This document shows positions 16,660 through 24,022 of a DNA stretch of 64,000 nucleotides, in pieces. Location: positions 1 through 64,000 of the forward strand of contig CAILZL010000034.1 in assembly GCA_903838705.1 (NCBI GenBank). The letters are read 5' to 3'. Made by a program: the position numbers and the translations under genes. The notes beneath the pieces were generated by a model that did no database searches, had not been told where the DNA came from, and worked only from the letters and a program-made list of their open reading frames with translations. Origin of the DNA: an uncultured Pseudomonadota bacterium (GTDB lineage Bacteria > Pseudomonadota > Gammaproteobacteria > Steroidobacterales > Steroidobacteraceae). Within the stretch, counting starts at the first letter, position 1; the number at the start of each line of letters is the position of its first letter.

Positions 16660-16704
16660 CTTGTAATCAGGGGGTCGGGAGTTCGAGTCTCTCAGCCGGC
16701 ACCA
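16660..16704 (+). other. tRNA-Thr(TGT) 3' fragment, probable island attachment site
   Basis: The sequence runs from the anticodon loop (CTTGTAATCAG, anticodon TGT) through the T arm (GTCGGGAGTTCGAGTCTCTC) to acceptor end AGCCGGCACCA, as in gammaproteobacterial tRNA-Thr genes. No 5' half exists upstream: the preceding bases do not form a D arm or acceptor strand. A 45-nt 3' tRNA copy is the typical core site left by tyrosine integrases, and an integrase sits at the opposite end of the cargo. The intact tRNA-Thr should lie to the left of this window. Confidence 0.8.
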
Positions 16705-16865
16705 TTTGAACCTACAGAAGCGTTCCAAGACGCCTGCCCGAGCGCACGGAATATATCGCAATAGATCATTGTGTTTTTACTGCGGTCTGTGGTGTCTCCG
16801 CTAATTTGGCATATCTTTTTGAGATGCTTTAACTTAAACAAGTCGTGTTTATGTAATGCGAGACA

Positions 16866-16887
16866 AAATGTGAACCAAATCACATTT
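16866..16887. promoter_or_regulatory. CRP-type binding site upstream of the sorting-tail protein gene
   Basis: TGTGA-ACCAAA-TCACA is a perfect TGTGA-N6-TCACA palindrome flanked by AAA and TTT, matching the E. coli CRP consensus. It is centred about 101 bp before the ATG at 16978. A further half-site repeating TGTGAACCA lies at 16923-16931. The matching -10 element is not clear. Confidence 0.7.
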
Positions 16888-16977
16888 CTCTCGGGCGCTT
16901 ATGTTTCCTTCGACGTTTAAATTGTGAACCAGTCGGATATCTTGTCCCTGCGTTAAATTTATCGAGGAGTGCGACAG

Positions 16978-17202
16978 ATGAAAAAAGTAGCAGGACTGGC
17001 AGCCTTGGCTGTACTGGTAACTCTGCCAATGTTGGCTCAGGCAGATGACAGAGAAGGCGGTAGAAGCTGGGGTGGAAATTATAATCACGGCTCAACTGGT
17101 ACATTCAATGCCCCGGAAATTGATGGGGGTGATTTTGTGTTGGCGATGACCCTGCTGGCTGGTGTGGTTGGCCTGGTTCGACGTCGCAGCAAATCTGAAT
17201 AA
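16978..17202 (+). CDS. Small VPEID-CTERM-type sorted surface protein
   Basis: A 74-residue exported protein: signal peptide MKKVAGLAALAVLVTLPMLA followed by QADD, a ~22-residue polar Gly/Asn/Ser-rich mature part, then the tail APEID (Ala45-Asp49), a hydrophobic helix (FVLAMTLLAGVVGLV) and a basic RRRSKSE end. This is the architecture of VPEID-CTERM substrates, here with Ala for Val, and the partner enzyme exosortase E is the next gene, 146 bp downstream. After cleavage only a ~25-residue peptide would remain exposed, perhaps heavily modified. The ATG at 16978 is set by GAGGAG eight bases upstream; the in-frame GTG at 16969 overlaps that site. A CRP-type box lies upstream and terminator-like hairpins follow. 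Mature function is unknown. Confidence 0.85.
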   Translation: MKKVAGLAALAVLVTLPMLAQADDREGGRSWGGNYNHGSTGTFNAPEIDGGDFVLAMTLLAGVVGLVRRRSKSE

Positions 17203-17254
17203 GGACAGTAGACCGATCTTTACCAGATCCCCTTCTTGATTTTCAGGAAGGTTT

Positions 17255-17284
17255 AGCGGCCATGTGAATTTGTGCATGGCCGCT
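17255..17284 (+). terminator. Strong hairpin after the sorting-tail gene
   Basis: AGCGGCCATG (17255-17264) pairs perfectly with CATGGCCGCT (17275-17284) around a 10-base loop. No T-run follows, so it may stabilise the upstream mRNA or act together with the next element rather than terminate alone. Confidence 0.45.
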
Positions 17285-17290
17285 CAGAAT

Positions 17291-17344
17291 GGCCCCGCAG
17301 TCTAAGTGACTATATAAGTCGATAATCGACCCGGGGTCTTTTTT
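17291..17344 (+). terminator. Terminator/attenuator-like element just before xrtE
   Basis: GGCCCCG (17291-17297) can pair with CGGGGTC (17332-17338), followed at once by six T residues. The long loop contains smaller pairing arms (GACT/AGTC, GTCGAT/ATCGAC). The T-run ends four bases before the xrtE ATG, so xrtE may be expressed only by read-through or an alternative fold. Confidence 0.45.
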
Positions 17345-17348
17345 CATT

Positions 17349-19043
17349 ATGAATGGTTTCAATCAGGGCTTGCTCAGGCGCGCTGTAGTTTCTGATTCTT
17401 GCGCTGCTCTGGTTGCACTGGCGGCTATTGAGTGCCTGTGTGCCTATCTATATGTGGCGATATATCTGTACTCATCTCACTTTGATTACATGTATTCATC
17501 GCCCCTTGAGAGTAATGATGCTTGGTGGGCTTTTGCACCGCGACATGTGGTCGGGTTGGTGGAATTGCCCCTGACCGGGCTATTGCTTGCACTCACTCTG
17601 ATGGCGCCCCGCTTATCCAGTAATTATTCAAAATTCAAAATGGCAAGGCGTGATCATGAGTGGGTGCATTATTTGTTGCTCAATCTGCTGGCGGTTTTTG
17701 CGACAGGTTTTTTGTGTATCCCACTGTTTCATCGGCCTGATTGGCTGACGGGTAGGGAGACATGGGCATCATTGGGCTGGACTGTTGCTTTATGTACCGC
17801 TATCGGATCCGGAATAATGATGCTGGCACCTCCAGCCATAATCAGACGAGTGATACGGGCAGAGTGGATGAGTATCGCAGGCGGGGTGCTATTGGCAATT
17901 CTCGGACGTTACCTGGGTAACATTGTCATTAAGTCCCTTGAAAATATTTCATGGGATGGTCAGATGAGTCGTATGACTCTGGAGGCGGTCAGTACCTTGT
18001 TGCGCATCCAATTCCCAAATATACAGGTGGATGCGCCGAATCTAATTATCAAGGTGGACGGGTTTGCAGTTCGGGTAATGTCTGGTTGTTCAGGGATTGA
18101 AGGAATTTTGCTGGTAACCAGTTTTCTCAGTATTTACATGTTTGTATTTCGACGCGAACTTAAGATGTCGCGCGCCATCTGGTTAATTCCGCTGTCTGTG
18201 ATATGCAGTTGGTTATTGAACGTAGTGCGTATAGCGGTATTGGTGGCTCTGGGGGTTGCTTTCTCCCCTGAAGTTGCAATGAAGGGATTCCATTCGCACG
18301 CAGGCTGGATATTCTTTCTGGTGCTTGCGGCGATCTTCAGTCTGACTTTGCGGTCAAAATTCTTTCTTCGGCTTGCTTCTGCTGAAAAATCTGAGGTTGC
18401 TATATCGCGGGCCATTCTGGACAGGATTACAGCATTTTATATCCCGCTACTCACGCTGCTGGCGGCCACGCTTATATCGTCGGCGCTGTCCCCCGAATTT
18501 CAGTGGTTATATCCGCTGCGGGTGGTGGCAACAGGTATTGCATTGGCATATTGCTGGAAATGGCTGTCGTTGAAGCGTACGCAACTAACCTGGGTGCCTC
18601 TTTTGACAGGTGTTGCGGTGTTCATCGTGTGGCTGTTGATGATCCCCAGAGACCCGGCGGTTAATCAAAGATTTGCTGCGCATCTGCAAAGCGTCTCTCC
18701 AGCTTTGTCTGCATGCTGGATAGTCTTCCGATGTATTGGAGCGATGGTGAGTGTACCCCTGGCAGAAGAGCTTGCCTTTCGTGGCTATGGGCTTTCCGTA
18801 TTAACTGGAAAAGCTATAGATCCGGCTGCCCCATTAAAATTTAACTGGGTCGCATTCCTTGGTACTTCCCTGTTTTTTGGTGCATTGCATGGGCAGTGGC
18901 TGGCAGGTACGGTGGCTGGTATGTGTTATGCGTGGGTAAGGTATCGCAGTCAGAGTGTTGTCGATGCGGTGCTGGCACATGCCATTACCAATGGATTGCT
19001 GTGCGGCTATGTATTGATGACGGGGAGCTGGTCGTATTGGTAG
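17349..19043 (+). CDS. xrtE: Exosortase E/CPBP protease fusion (VPEID-CTERM system)
   Basis: A 564-residue polytopic inner-membrane transpeptidase fused to a membrane protease. The N-terminal half is an exosortase: catalytic Cys247 in MSGCSGIEG, Arg294 in LLNVVRI and His315 in FHSHAGW. The C-terminal part is a CPBP/CAAX-type intramembrane protease with AEELAFRGY (Glu473, Glu474, Arg478), FGALHG (His514) and HAITN (His544, Asn548). That fusion defines the exosortase E family, known to accompany a single VPEID-CTERM protein; here it lies directly upstream. The enzyme should cut the tail at the motif and may transfer the substrate to another molecule. The CPBP half may remove the membrane stub, which is unproven. 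No good Shine-Dalgarno precedes the ATG; a T-run sits there instead. All catalytic residues are present. Confidence 0.9.
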   Translation: MNGFNQGLLRRAVVSDSCAALVALAAIECLCAYLYVAIYLYSSHFDYMYSSPLESNDAWWAFAPRHVVGLVELPLTGLLLALTLMAPRLSSNYSKFKMARRDHEWVHYLLLNLLAVFATGFLCIPLFHRPDWLTGRETWASLGWTVALCTAIGSGIMMLAPPAIIRRVIRAEWMSIAGGVLLAILGRYLGNIVIKSLENISWDGQMSRMTLEAVSTLLRIQFPNIQVDAPNLIIKVDGFAVRVMSGCSGIEGILLVTSFLSIYMFVFRRELKMSRAIWLIPLSVICSWLLNVVRIAVLVALGVAFSPEVAMKGFHSHAGWIFFLVLAAIFSLTLRSKFFLRLASAEKSEVAISRAILDRITAFYIPLLTLLAATLISSALSPEFQWLYPLRVVATGIALAYCWKWLSLKRTQLTWVPLLTGVAVFIVWLLMIPRDPAVNQRFAAHLQSVSPALSACWIVFRCIGAMVSVPLAEELAFRGYGLSVLTGKAIDPAAPLKFNWVAFLGTSLFFGALHGQWLAGTVAGMCYAWVRYRSQSVVDAVLAHAITNGLLCGYVLMTGSWSYW

Positions 19044-19142
19044 GGCGGTTCCTTGTTCTCGGGTATGGCTGATTTGTAATGCTGTAATGCGCTCACAACA
19101 GACTTTTAAATGGCCTATTCGGCGCTTGGTCAAGCATAGTCG

Positions 19143-19859
19143 CTAAGCATATGAATTCGGCAGGAGTCGGTCGGTTGTCGTTTTGACTGACAGATAGCAC
19201 TCACAGCTGAGCTGTTCAAGTCCGTTTCTGTGCGGTATTTTTATTTGACCTCTGGCATTTTTTATCAACCCTTGTTTATGGAGCCTGCCAGCGGCTTCAG
19301 TTACCCTTTCACGACGCACGCCCAGCATGTGGGCGATCAATTCATGCGTCATACTCAGTTGATTTTCTGGCAAGAGATCAATGGATAACAGTATCCATCG
19401 GCATAATTGCTGGTCGATCGTATGATGACGGATGCAAGCGGCTGTTTGTGCCATTTGTTTGAAAATGGATAATGCATAAAGCAGCAGAGGAGTCCTTATC
19501 TCAGCATCTTGCGTGAATGCTTGTTTGATGATGCTCATTTCCAGCTGGTATGCCACACCAGCGCTTTGCACCACCGATCGACAGATAGCGCGTTCGCTGT
19601 CAATTATCGATGCAAGTCCTACGATGCCATCATTGCCTGTCAGATAGGTCTCGGCAGAATTTCCATCTCTCAATGTGCAGAGACTCGAAACGATGCAGTC
19701 CAGGGGGAAGTAAACGTGATTAACTACCTGACCTGTTTCAAATAGAACCTTTCCAGAAGGCATCTTCTCCAGCTTGAGCTGAGTAAAAAGTTTGCTTTGC
19801 GCCTTGGTCGACAGCAGCCTCAGCAGGCGGTTTTGTAGAGGCGAATATTTATCCAACAT
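19143..19859 (-). CDS. Crp/Fnr-family transcription regulator
   Basis: A 238-residue regulator with an N-terminal cyclic-nucleotide-binding-type beta-roll (~25-130, with FETGQVVNHVYFPLDC and LTGNDGIVGL) and a C-terminal winged HTH (~150-220). The recognition region is MLGVRRERVTEAAGRL. Compared with CRP (SRETVGR) the first Arg and Glu are kept, but the second Arg is replaced by Glu, so its DNA target probably differs from TGTGA-N6-TCACA. No Fe-S cysteine cluster of FNR type is visible. It converges on xrtE with a 99-bp gap. A perfect palindrome at 19900-19914 upstream of its start may be an autoregulatory site. A link to the exosortase locus is suggested only by adjacency. Confidence 0.85.
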   Translation of the reverse strand: MLDKYSPLQNRLLRLLSTKAQSKLFTQLKLEKMPSGKVLFETGQVVNHVYFPLDCIVSSLCTLRDGNSAETYLTGNDGIVGLASIIDSERAICRSVVQSAGVAYQLEMSIIKQAFTQDAEIRTPLLLYALSIFKQMAQTAACIRHHTIDQQLCRWILLSIDLLPENQLSMTHELIAHMLGVRRERVTEAAGRLHKQGLIKNARGQIKIPHRNGLEQLSCECYLSVKTTTDRLLPNSYA

Positions 19860-19899
19860 CCATTAAATCTCCGTGTTGTTTCTTCAAGCAGGCTGGATT

Positions 19900-19914
19900 A
19901 TGGGCTAAGCCCAT
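19900..19914. promoter_or_regulatory. Palindrome ATGGGCT-A-AGCCCAT
   Basis: Perfect 7-bp inverted repeat 41 bp upstream of the Crp/Fnr-family start, in the gap shared with the divergent gene at 20063. A likely operator, perhaps for the regulator itself; the protein bound is not known. Confidence 0.45.
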
Positions 19915-20062
19915 TCATTGGTAATTCGAATTTCTTTATCTCGATATTACAGAAGCTAATTATAAAAAAATGAATTCTATGTGCGGATTTGTACAGACCG
20001 CGTTTGCTGTTTGTGTGACCCTGATACTAAGTTCTTATGGCAGGATATACATAAGGAAAAGG

Positions 20063-20464
20063 ATGATTAGTGACAAGAAAAGCAAATGGAATCCGTATCG
20101 CGGAATTTCACCTGAGATGGTGCGTGGCACTCTGATTGCGTTCTTTGGATGTGTGGCTGTGACCAGCACATATGCCTCTTCGGTCTCTCTCCCGTTAAGT
20201 GCCCCCATGGCTTTCTCTGTTGGTGGACGGAGTGCGGAGTTTATCTCCGGTCAGCCTATGCTGGGCCTTGCGGGCTCAGGTTTGGCTCCGGCAAACATCC
20301 CAATAGATGCTGTTCAGTCCATTACCGCAACCCCGTTTTCTGACAGTAGGAGATTGACGAGACCTGCCCGTATGGGCTCTGTCATTCTTTTACTGCTGAT
20401 ACCGGCATGTTTGTACTGCACTTTGCTGTCTCATGAATCTGATCTAACGACTAACAGTCGCTAA
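20063..20464 (+). CDS. Hypothetical membrane protein
   Basis: A 133-residue protein of no family I recognise. The ATG at 20063 follows AAGGAAAAGG closely; the open frame extends to 19970, but that N-terminus has no ribosome site. Two hydrophobic segments are seen: GTLIAFFGCVAVTSTYA (~23-40), which could be a signal peptide or anchor, and MGSVILLLLIPACLYCTLL (~104-122). Between them is a Ser/Pro/Gly-rich stretch (SLPLSAPMAFSVGG). It is divergent from the Crp/Fnr-family gene and followed by a second small membrane-protein candidate. Possibly an accessory of the neighbouring exosortase region, with no direct support. Confidence 0.5.
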   Translation: MISDKKSKWNPYRGISPEMVRGTLIAFFGCVAVTSTYASSVSLPLSAPMAFSVGGRSAEFISGQPMLGLAGSGLAPANIPIDAVQSITATPFSDSRRLTRPARMGSVILLLLIPACLYCTLLSHESDLTTNSR

Positions 20465-20567
20465 CAAAGTCATGAGAAATAAAACAGGAGCCGGATTCTG
20501 CTGATGGATAGTGTTTCTTGCGTCAGTGACGTACGCCAAGAGTGCACGATAAAAGGATATTAAAGTC

Positions 20568-20741
20568 ATGTCGCAACCCATCCCCTGTCTCAGGCGGCTA
20601 CATGATATTCGTGTTGCTCTTGGCGTCTTTTTATATCTGACTCTGGTGTTTTGCGCGCTAACGATTTTCTACTGCTGGTTGGCTTGGCTGCGACGGAATC
20701 AGAAAGATGCTGGCCAAGATGTGTTCCGATTTCTTGAATGA
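20568..20741 (+). CDS. Small single-span membrane protein candidate
   Basis: A 57-codon open frame starting MSQPIPCLRRLHDIR, then one strongly hydrophobic helix (VALGVFLYLTLVFCALTIFY), WLAWLRRN and a short polar tail. The basic residues flank the helix as in real small membrane proteins. AAAAGGA lies about 12 bases before the ATG, a little far for a ribosome site. It is read in the same direction as the preceding hypothetical gene, 103 bp away, and converges on motB. No homologue is known to me. Confidence 0.4.
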   Translation: MSQPIPCLRRLHDIRVALGVFLYLTLVFCALTIFYCWLAWLRRNQKDAGQDVFRFLE

Positions 20742-20799
20742 CTTACAGGTCATTTAGCCAAGACAACAACCAGGTGCCTAACTGGAACAACTTGACTGT

Positions 20800-21885
20800 T
20801 CAATGCGTGGCTTTGGCTGCGATGACAGTTGGAGCTGGCGTGGATGCAGGCGCAGGTGCTGATGGTGCGGAACTTGTTGCCTGTGCCTGAGCGGGTGATG
20901 TTGGATTTGTTGCCGGGGATGTTTTTGTAGTGGCTGAAGCAGACGCGGGATCAGTCGCTTCAGCAGGCGTCGTTGCGGCACTGGTGCCCCCGGCCTCACG
21001 GGTTGCGGCACTCTCCTGCTTGATGGCCTGCTCGGTACGGGCATTCATCACGATGATGGAGATGCGCCGGTTAATCGGATTGGACGGCTGTTGCGGGTCA
21101 AGCAATGCGGTAGAGGCCAGGCCAACCACGCGACCAATTTTTTCTTCTGGAAGTCCACCCACAATCAATGCGCGACGAGCCGAGTTGGCGCGATCCGTCG
21201 AGAGCTCCCAGTTACTGTAATTCTGCCGGATGTATTTCGACTGGTCAGTGTGACCGCTGATGCTGATATGGTTGGGCACTGTCTGAATGACCTTCGCCAG
21301 TTTCAGCAGCAGCGCCAGGCTGTAGTCTTTAAGCGTGGCGCCACCCAGATCAAACATGGAGCGGTTCTCCTTGTCGACTATCTGAATACGCAGACCTTCC
21401 GCAGTCAGGTCCAGCATGATCTGATCCTTGAAGGGTTGTAGCGAGGCTTCCAGCTCGATGGCCTTCTGAAGGTCGTCTTTCAGCTTACCAAGCTGTGCGG
21501 TCTCAGCTGCTTCCGCAGCTTTAGCGGCGGCTTCAACTGCTTTCTTGGTGGGATCAGGGTCTTCTTCACCTTCAGCTGGGGCCTTGTTTTTGTATTGCTC
21601 AGTGGAGCCACCCATATCAATGAGTTCCGAACTGGCGCCACCGGGGCCCTGTACGGCGGTGGGTGAGGGGGTCGGGCTGACACCCTGTACCGCTGAGGGA
21701 TTTTCGAAGTATTGCGAGATGCCGCCCTTCTGTTCAGCGCTGGTGCTCCCCATGAGCCACATCAGCAGAAAGAACGCCATCATGGCGGTAGCAAAGTCGG
21801 CGAAGGCTACTTTCCAGCTGCCACCATGGTGGCCATGCCCACCGGCAATGCGCTTGATGACGATGGGTTGTGGGGCACCTTTCAT
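20800..21885 (-). CDS. motB: Flagellar motor stator protein MotB
   Basis: Stator subunit that anchors the MotA/MotB proton channel to peptidoglycan and drives flagellar rotation. The 361 residues show the E. coli-type N-terminus (GSWKVAFADFATAMMAFFLL), with the proton-carrying aspartate in FADFAT (~30) inside the single membrane helix. A charged plug/linker region follows, then an OmpA-like peptidoglycan-binding domain (~170-285) with ISISGHTDQSKY and INRRISIIVM. An unusually long Ala/Pro/Thr/Ser-rich tail of about 75 residues ends the protein; it is low-complexity and not part of the fold. motA lies upstream with a 3-bp gap, so they form one unit. No chemotaxis or other flagellar genes are nearby. 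Confidence 0.95.
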   Translation of the reverse strand: MKGAPQPIVIKRIAGGHGHHGGSWKVAFADFATAMMAFFLLMWLMGSTSAEQKGGISQYFENPSAVQGVSPTPSPTAVQGPGGASSELIDMGGSTEQYKNKAPAEGEEDPDPTKKAVEAAAKAAEAAETAQLGKLKDDLQKAIELEASLQPFKDQIMLDLTAEGLRIQIVDKENRSMFDLGGATLKDYSLALLLKLAKVIQTVPNHISISGHTDQSKYIRQNYSNWELSTDRANSARRALIVGGLPEEKIGRVVGLASTALLDPQQPSNPINRRISIIVMNARTEQAIKQESAATREAGGTSAATTPAEATDPASASATTKTSPATNPTSPAQAQATSSAPSAPAPASTPAPTVIAAKATH

Positions 21886-21888
21886 CGC

Positions 21889-22749
21889 TTAGGCTTCCTT
21901 CTTGCCTTTAACGTGGTCTTCCAGTTGCTGAAAGCTCGGGCGGAATGCGGTCGGTGCGGCCTTGCGGCCGAATTCAACTGCAACCAGCGGCGCATAGCCC
22001 TGCACCATGGCGATGATGCAGGTTTTCATCACGGTGAAAAATGCACCTTCTTCAGCCACTTTTCGTTCCATGGAGGTAGCGATCGGGCCGATCAGGCCAT
22101 AGGCCAGCAGAATGCCGAGGAAGGTACCCACCAGTGCGGCAGCCACTTTGTGACCGATTTCTTCCACTGGACCGCCCAAGGCGCCCATGGTGTTCACGAT
22201 ACCCAGCACGGCAGCCACAATGCCGAAGCCGGGCAAGGCATCCGAAACGCGTGTGACCGCCTGTGCCAGGGCTTCACCTTCATGGTGGTGTGTTTGCAGT
22301 TCGATATCCATCAGGTTTTCCAGCTGGAATGGGTTCATCTCACCGCTGACCATCATGCGCAGATAGTCCTGGATGAACTCGATGGCGTGATGATCTTTCA
22401 TCACCTTTTCGTGTTTGGTGAAGACGGCGCTTTTGGACGGGTCTTCAATCTCGCGTTCCAGACCCAGCACGCCGTCCTTGCGGGCAATATTGAAAAGGTC
22501 GTACATGAGGCCGAACAGATCAAGATAGTCTGCCTTGCCATACTTGGGGCCTTTAAGGGTGCCACCAATCGCTCCGCCGGTCTTCATGGCTGCTGACAGG
22601 CCATTGGCGATGATGAAGCCACCCAGCGCCGCACCGCCAATGATGACGACTTCAGAGGGTTGCCAGAGGGCAGGGATGTGGCCGCCGTGTACGGCGAAGC
22701 CGCCCAGGACGCAGCCCATTACGACTAAAAATCCAATTATCAGGTTCAC
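21889..22749 (-). CDS. motA: Flagellar motor stator protein MotA
   Basis: Proton-channel subunit of the flagellar motor. The 286 residues contain four predicted membrane helices (MNLIIGFLVVMGCVLGG at the start; SEVVIIGGAALGGFIIA; then FGIVAAVLGIVNTMGALGG and VGTFLGILLAYGLIGPIA). A large cytoplasmic loop between the pairs (~70-165) includes the torque-generating charged residues (for example LGLEREIEDP). Translation starts at GTG 22749 with AGGAAA seven bases upstream. It precedes motB by 3 bp. The lack of a sodium-type PomA signature and the E. coli-like MotB suggest proton coupling, which is inference. Confidence 0.95.
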   Translation of the reverse strand: MNLIIGFLVVMGCVLGGFAVHGGHIPALWQPSEVVIIGGAALGGFIIANGLSAAMKTGGAIGGTLKGPKYGKADYLDLFGLMYDLFNIARKDGVLGLEREIEDPSKSAVFTKHEKVMKDHHAIEFIQDYLRMMVSGEMNPFQLENLMDIELQTHHHEGEALAQAVTRVSDALPGFGIVAAVLGIVNTMGALGGPVEEIGHKVAAALVGTFLGILLAYGLIGPIATSMERKVAEEGAFFTVMKTCIIAMVQGYAPLVAVEFGRKAAPTAFRPSFQQLEDHVKGKKEA

Positions 22750-23122
22750 GGAGCTTTCCTAGTTTCAGAACAGAATGACAAGGCAGTGCGGTGCCTACAC
22801 AACATCGGCAGCACTTGGCCGGTTTTGAGGGTAACCAGTTCAAAGATTTGCGATTGCAATGCGCGCAGGGAAAAAGGGTCAGCTGCTGTGGCAGACCTGA
22901 TCAAGAGACTGTTGCAACCCGCGGAGGCATCATTGAGGGCTGAGTCTGGCCTGCGGTTGGCGAACGAGCAGGTATGCTGTATTCTCGCCCTAATTCGCCA
23001 GTAAGGGGTTCGGTCAAGGGGTGAAGCTGGCGCGCAATGGCCAAAATTATTAGTTATTTCATGGCGTACTGATCGGCGCCGGGTTCCTTGCACCACTGTT
23101 TAAATAATGAAAGAGGGTTGTT
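22750..23122. other. Divergent intergenic region, motA / porin
   Basis: About 373 bp that must hold the promoters of motAB (leftward) and the TorF-family gene (rightward). I could not find a convincing sigma-28 motif or a gene. Short open frames here are shadows without ribosome sites. Confidence 0.4.
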
Positions 23123-23866
23123 ATGAAGCGTGTAAAAATTCTGTCGGCATTCGGGTTGTTGGCGGTGGCAAGTGCAGCCAATGCGGATGTTTCTTCTACC
23201 TGGACTTTTGCTACAGACTATAACTTCCGTGGTATCAGCCAGAATTCCAAGGAGCCGGTTCTACAGGGAAGCCTGGACTATGCTCATGAAAGTGGTGCGT
23301 ATGCTGGGCTGTGGTTAAGTACTGTGAATTTCGAAAACAATGGTGTTAGCAAGACCAATCCAAATTCTCAGGAATATTTTCACCTCGAACGTGATGTCTA
23401 TGCGGGTCTCTCAGAGAAACTCGGTTCTGACCTGACCCTGGATCTGGGTGGCAAGTACTACACTTACAACACAAACAAGCTCAACCACGGTGAGGCCTAC
23501 GTTTCACTGGCTTACAAGTCACTGGTCAAGGCAAAGTTCTCATATTCCCCCAACTTTATGAGTGGTGGGAATACGGCGGTCAGTAAACCAGCCTATGCTG
23601 CCTCTGTTGATGGAGCTGTTCCATTGCCTGGTAATTTCTCCTTGCTTGTTCAGGCTGGTTATAACTGGGGTGACTATTGGGATAAAACCAGCCGCGAATA
23701 TATGGACTATTCCGCAGGCTTTGGTTACACCCTTGGCAAGGTCGATTTGAGTGCCAAGTATGTCAACACCAATACCACGATGGCTAAAGGTAATCGTGTC
23801 ACGGTTGACAACCTCAATAATGCTGAACGCGCAGTATTGTCAATGACAACCAAGTTCCCCTGGTAA
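23123..23866 (+). CDS. TorF-family putative outer-membrane porin
   Basis: A 247-residue exported beta-barrel protein: signal peptide MKRVKILSAFGLLAVASAANA, then the family hallmark WTFATDYNFRGISQNSKEP. Alternating strands follow (for example AYAGLWLSTVNF, LTLDLGGKYYTY, FGYTLGKVDLSAKYVNT), and the protein ends with the outer-membrane C-terminal pattern TTKFPW (terminal aromatic). Function in small-molecule passage is assumed from the family. GAGGG precedes the ATG and a strong intrinsic terminator follows at 23907, so it is likely monocistronic. A shorter paralogue follows. Confidence 0.88.
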   Translation: MKRVKILSAFGLLAVASAANADVSSTWTFATDYNFRGISQNSKEPVLQGSLDYAHESGAYAGLWLSTVNFENNGVSKTNPNSQEYFHLERDVYAGLSEKLGSDLTLDLGGKYYTYNTNKLNHGEAYVSLAYKSLVKAKFSYSPNFMSGGNTAVSKPAYAASVDGAVPLPGNFSLLVQAGYNWGDYWDKTSREYMDYSAGFGYTLGKVDLSAKYVNTNTTMAKGNRVTVDNLNNAERAVLSMTTKFPW

Positions 23867-23906
23867 TCTCACTTGTAGTTAACAGATACAGATGGTCTGT
23901 GATCAA

Positions 23907-23935
23907 AGCCCCGTACTCAAATACGGGGCTTTTTT
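23907..23935 (+). terminator. Intrinsic terminator after the first TorF-family gene
   Basis: AGCCCCGTA pairs perfectly with TACGGGGCT around a six-base loop (CTCAAA), followed by five T residues: a textbook rho-independent terminator. Confidence 0.92.
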
Positions 23936-24022
23936 CTTCCTGATGCTTTGCCAGAATTGCGGTTATCTTGACGTTATCACTAACCAGATTCTGATCGGTC
24001 ACTTTGTTATTGGGATGGGTGT

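Larger units (their letters stand above)
16391..16977. other. Island end and upstream region of the exosortase E locus
   Basis: About 590 bp without protein genes. It contains two 10-bp direct repeats ACTGTG(C/A)CAT at 16565-16574 and 16576-16585 (possible integrase arm sites), the tRNA-Thr 3' fragment at 16660-16704, and a CRP-type site at 16866-16887 serving the next gene. The antisense frame over the tRNA piece is an artefact. Confidence 0.6.

Noticed and set aside
16540-16761. 73-codon antisense frame containing LRDSNSRPPDYKS
   Set aside because: This is the well-known spurious translation of the reverse strand of a tRNA gene; the real feature is the tRNA-Thr fragment.
21712-22596. 294-codon frame on the plus strand over motA
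   Set aside because: It is the antisense shadow of motA, which has full family motifs.
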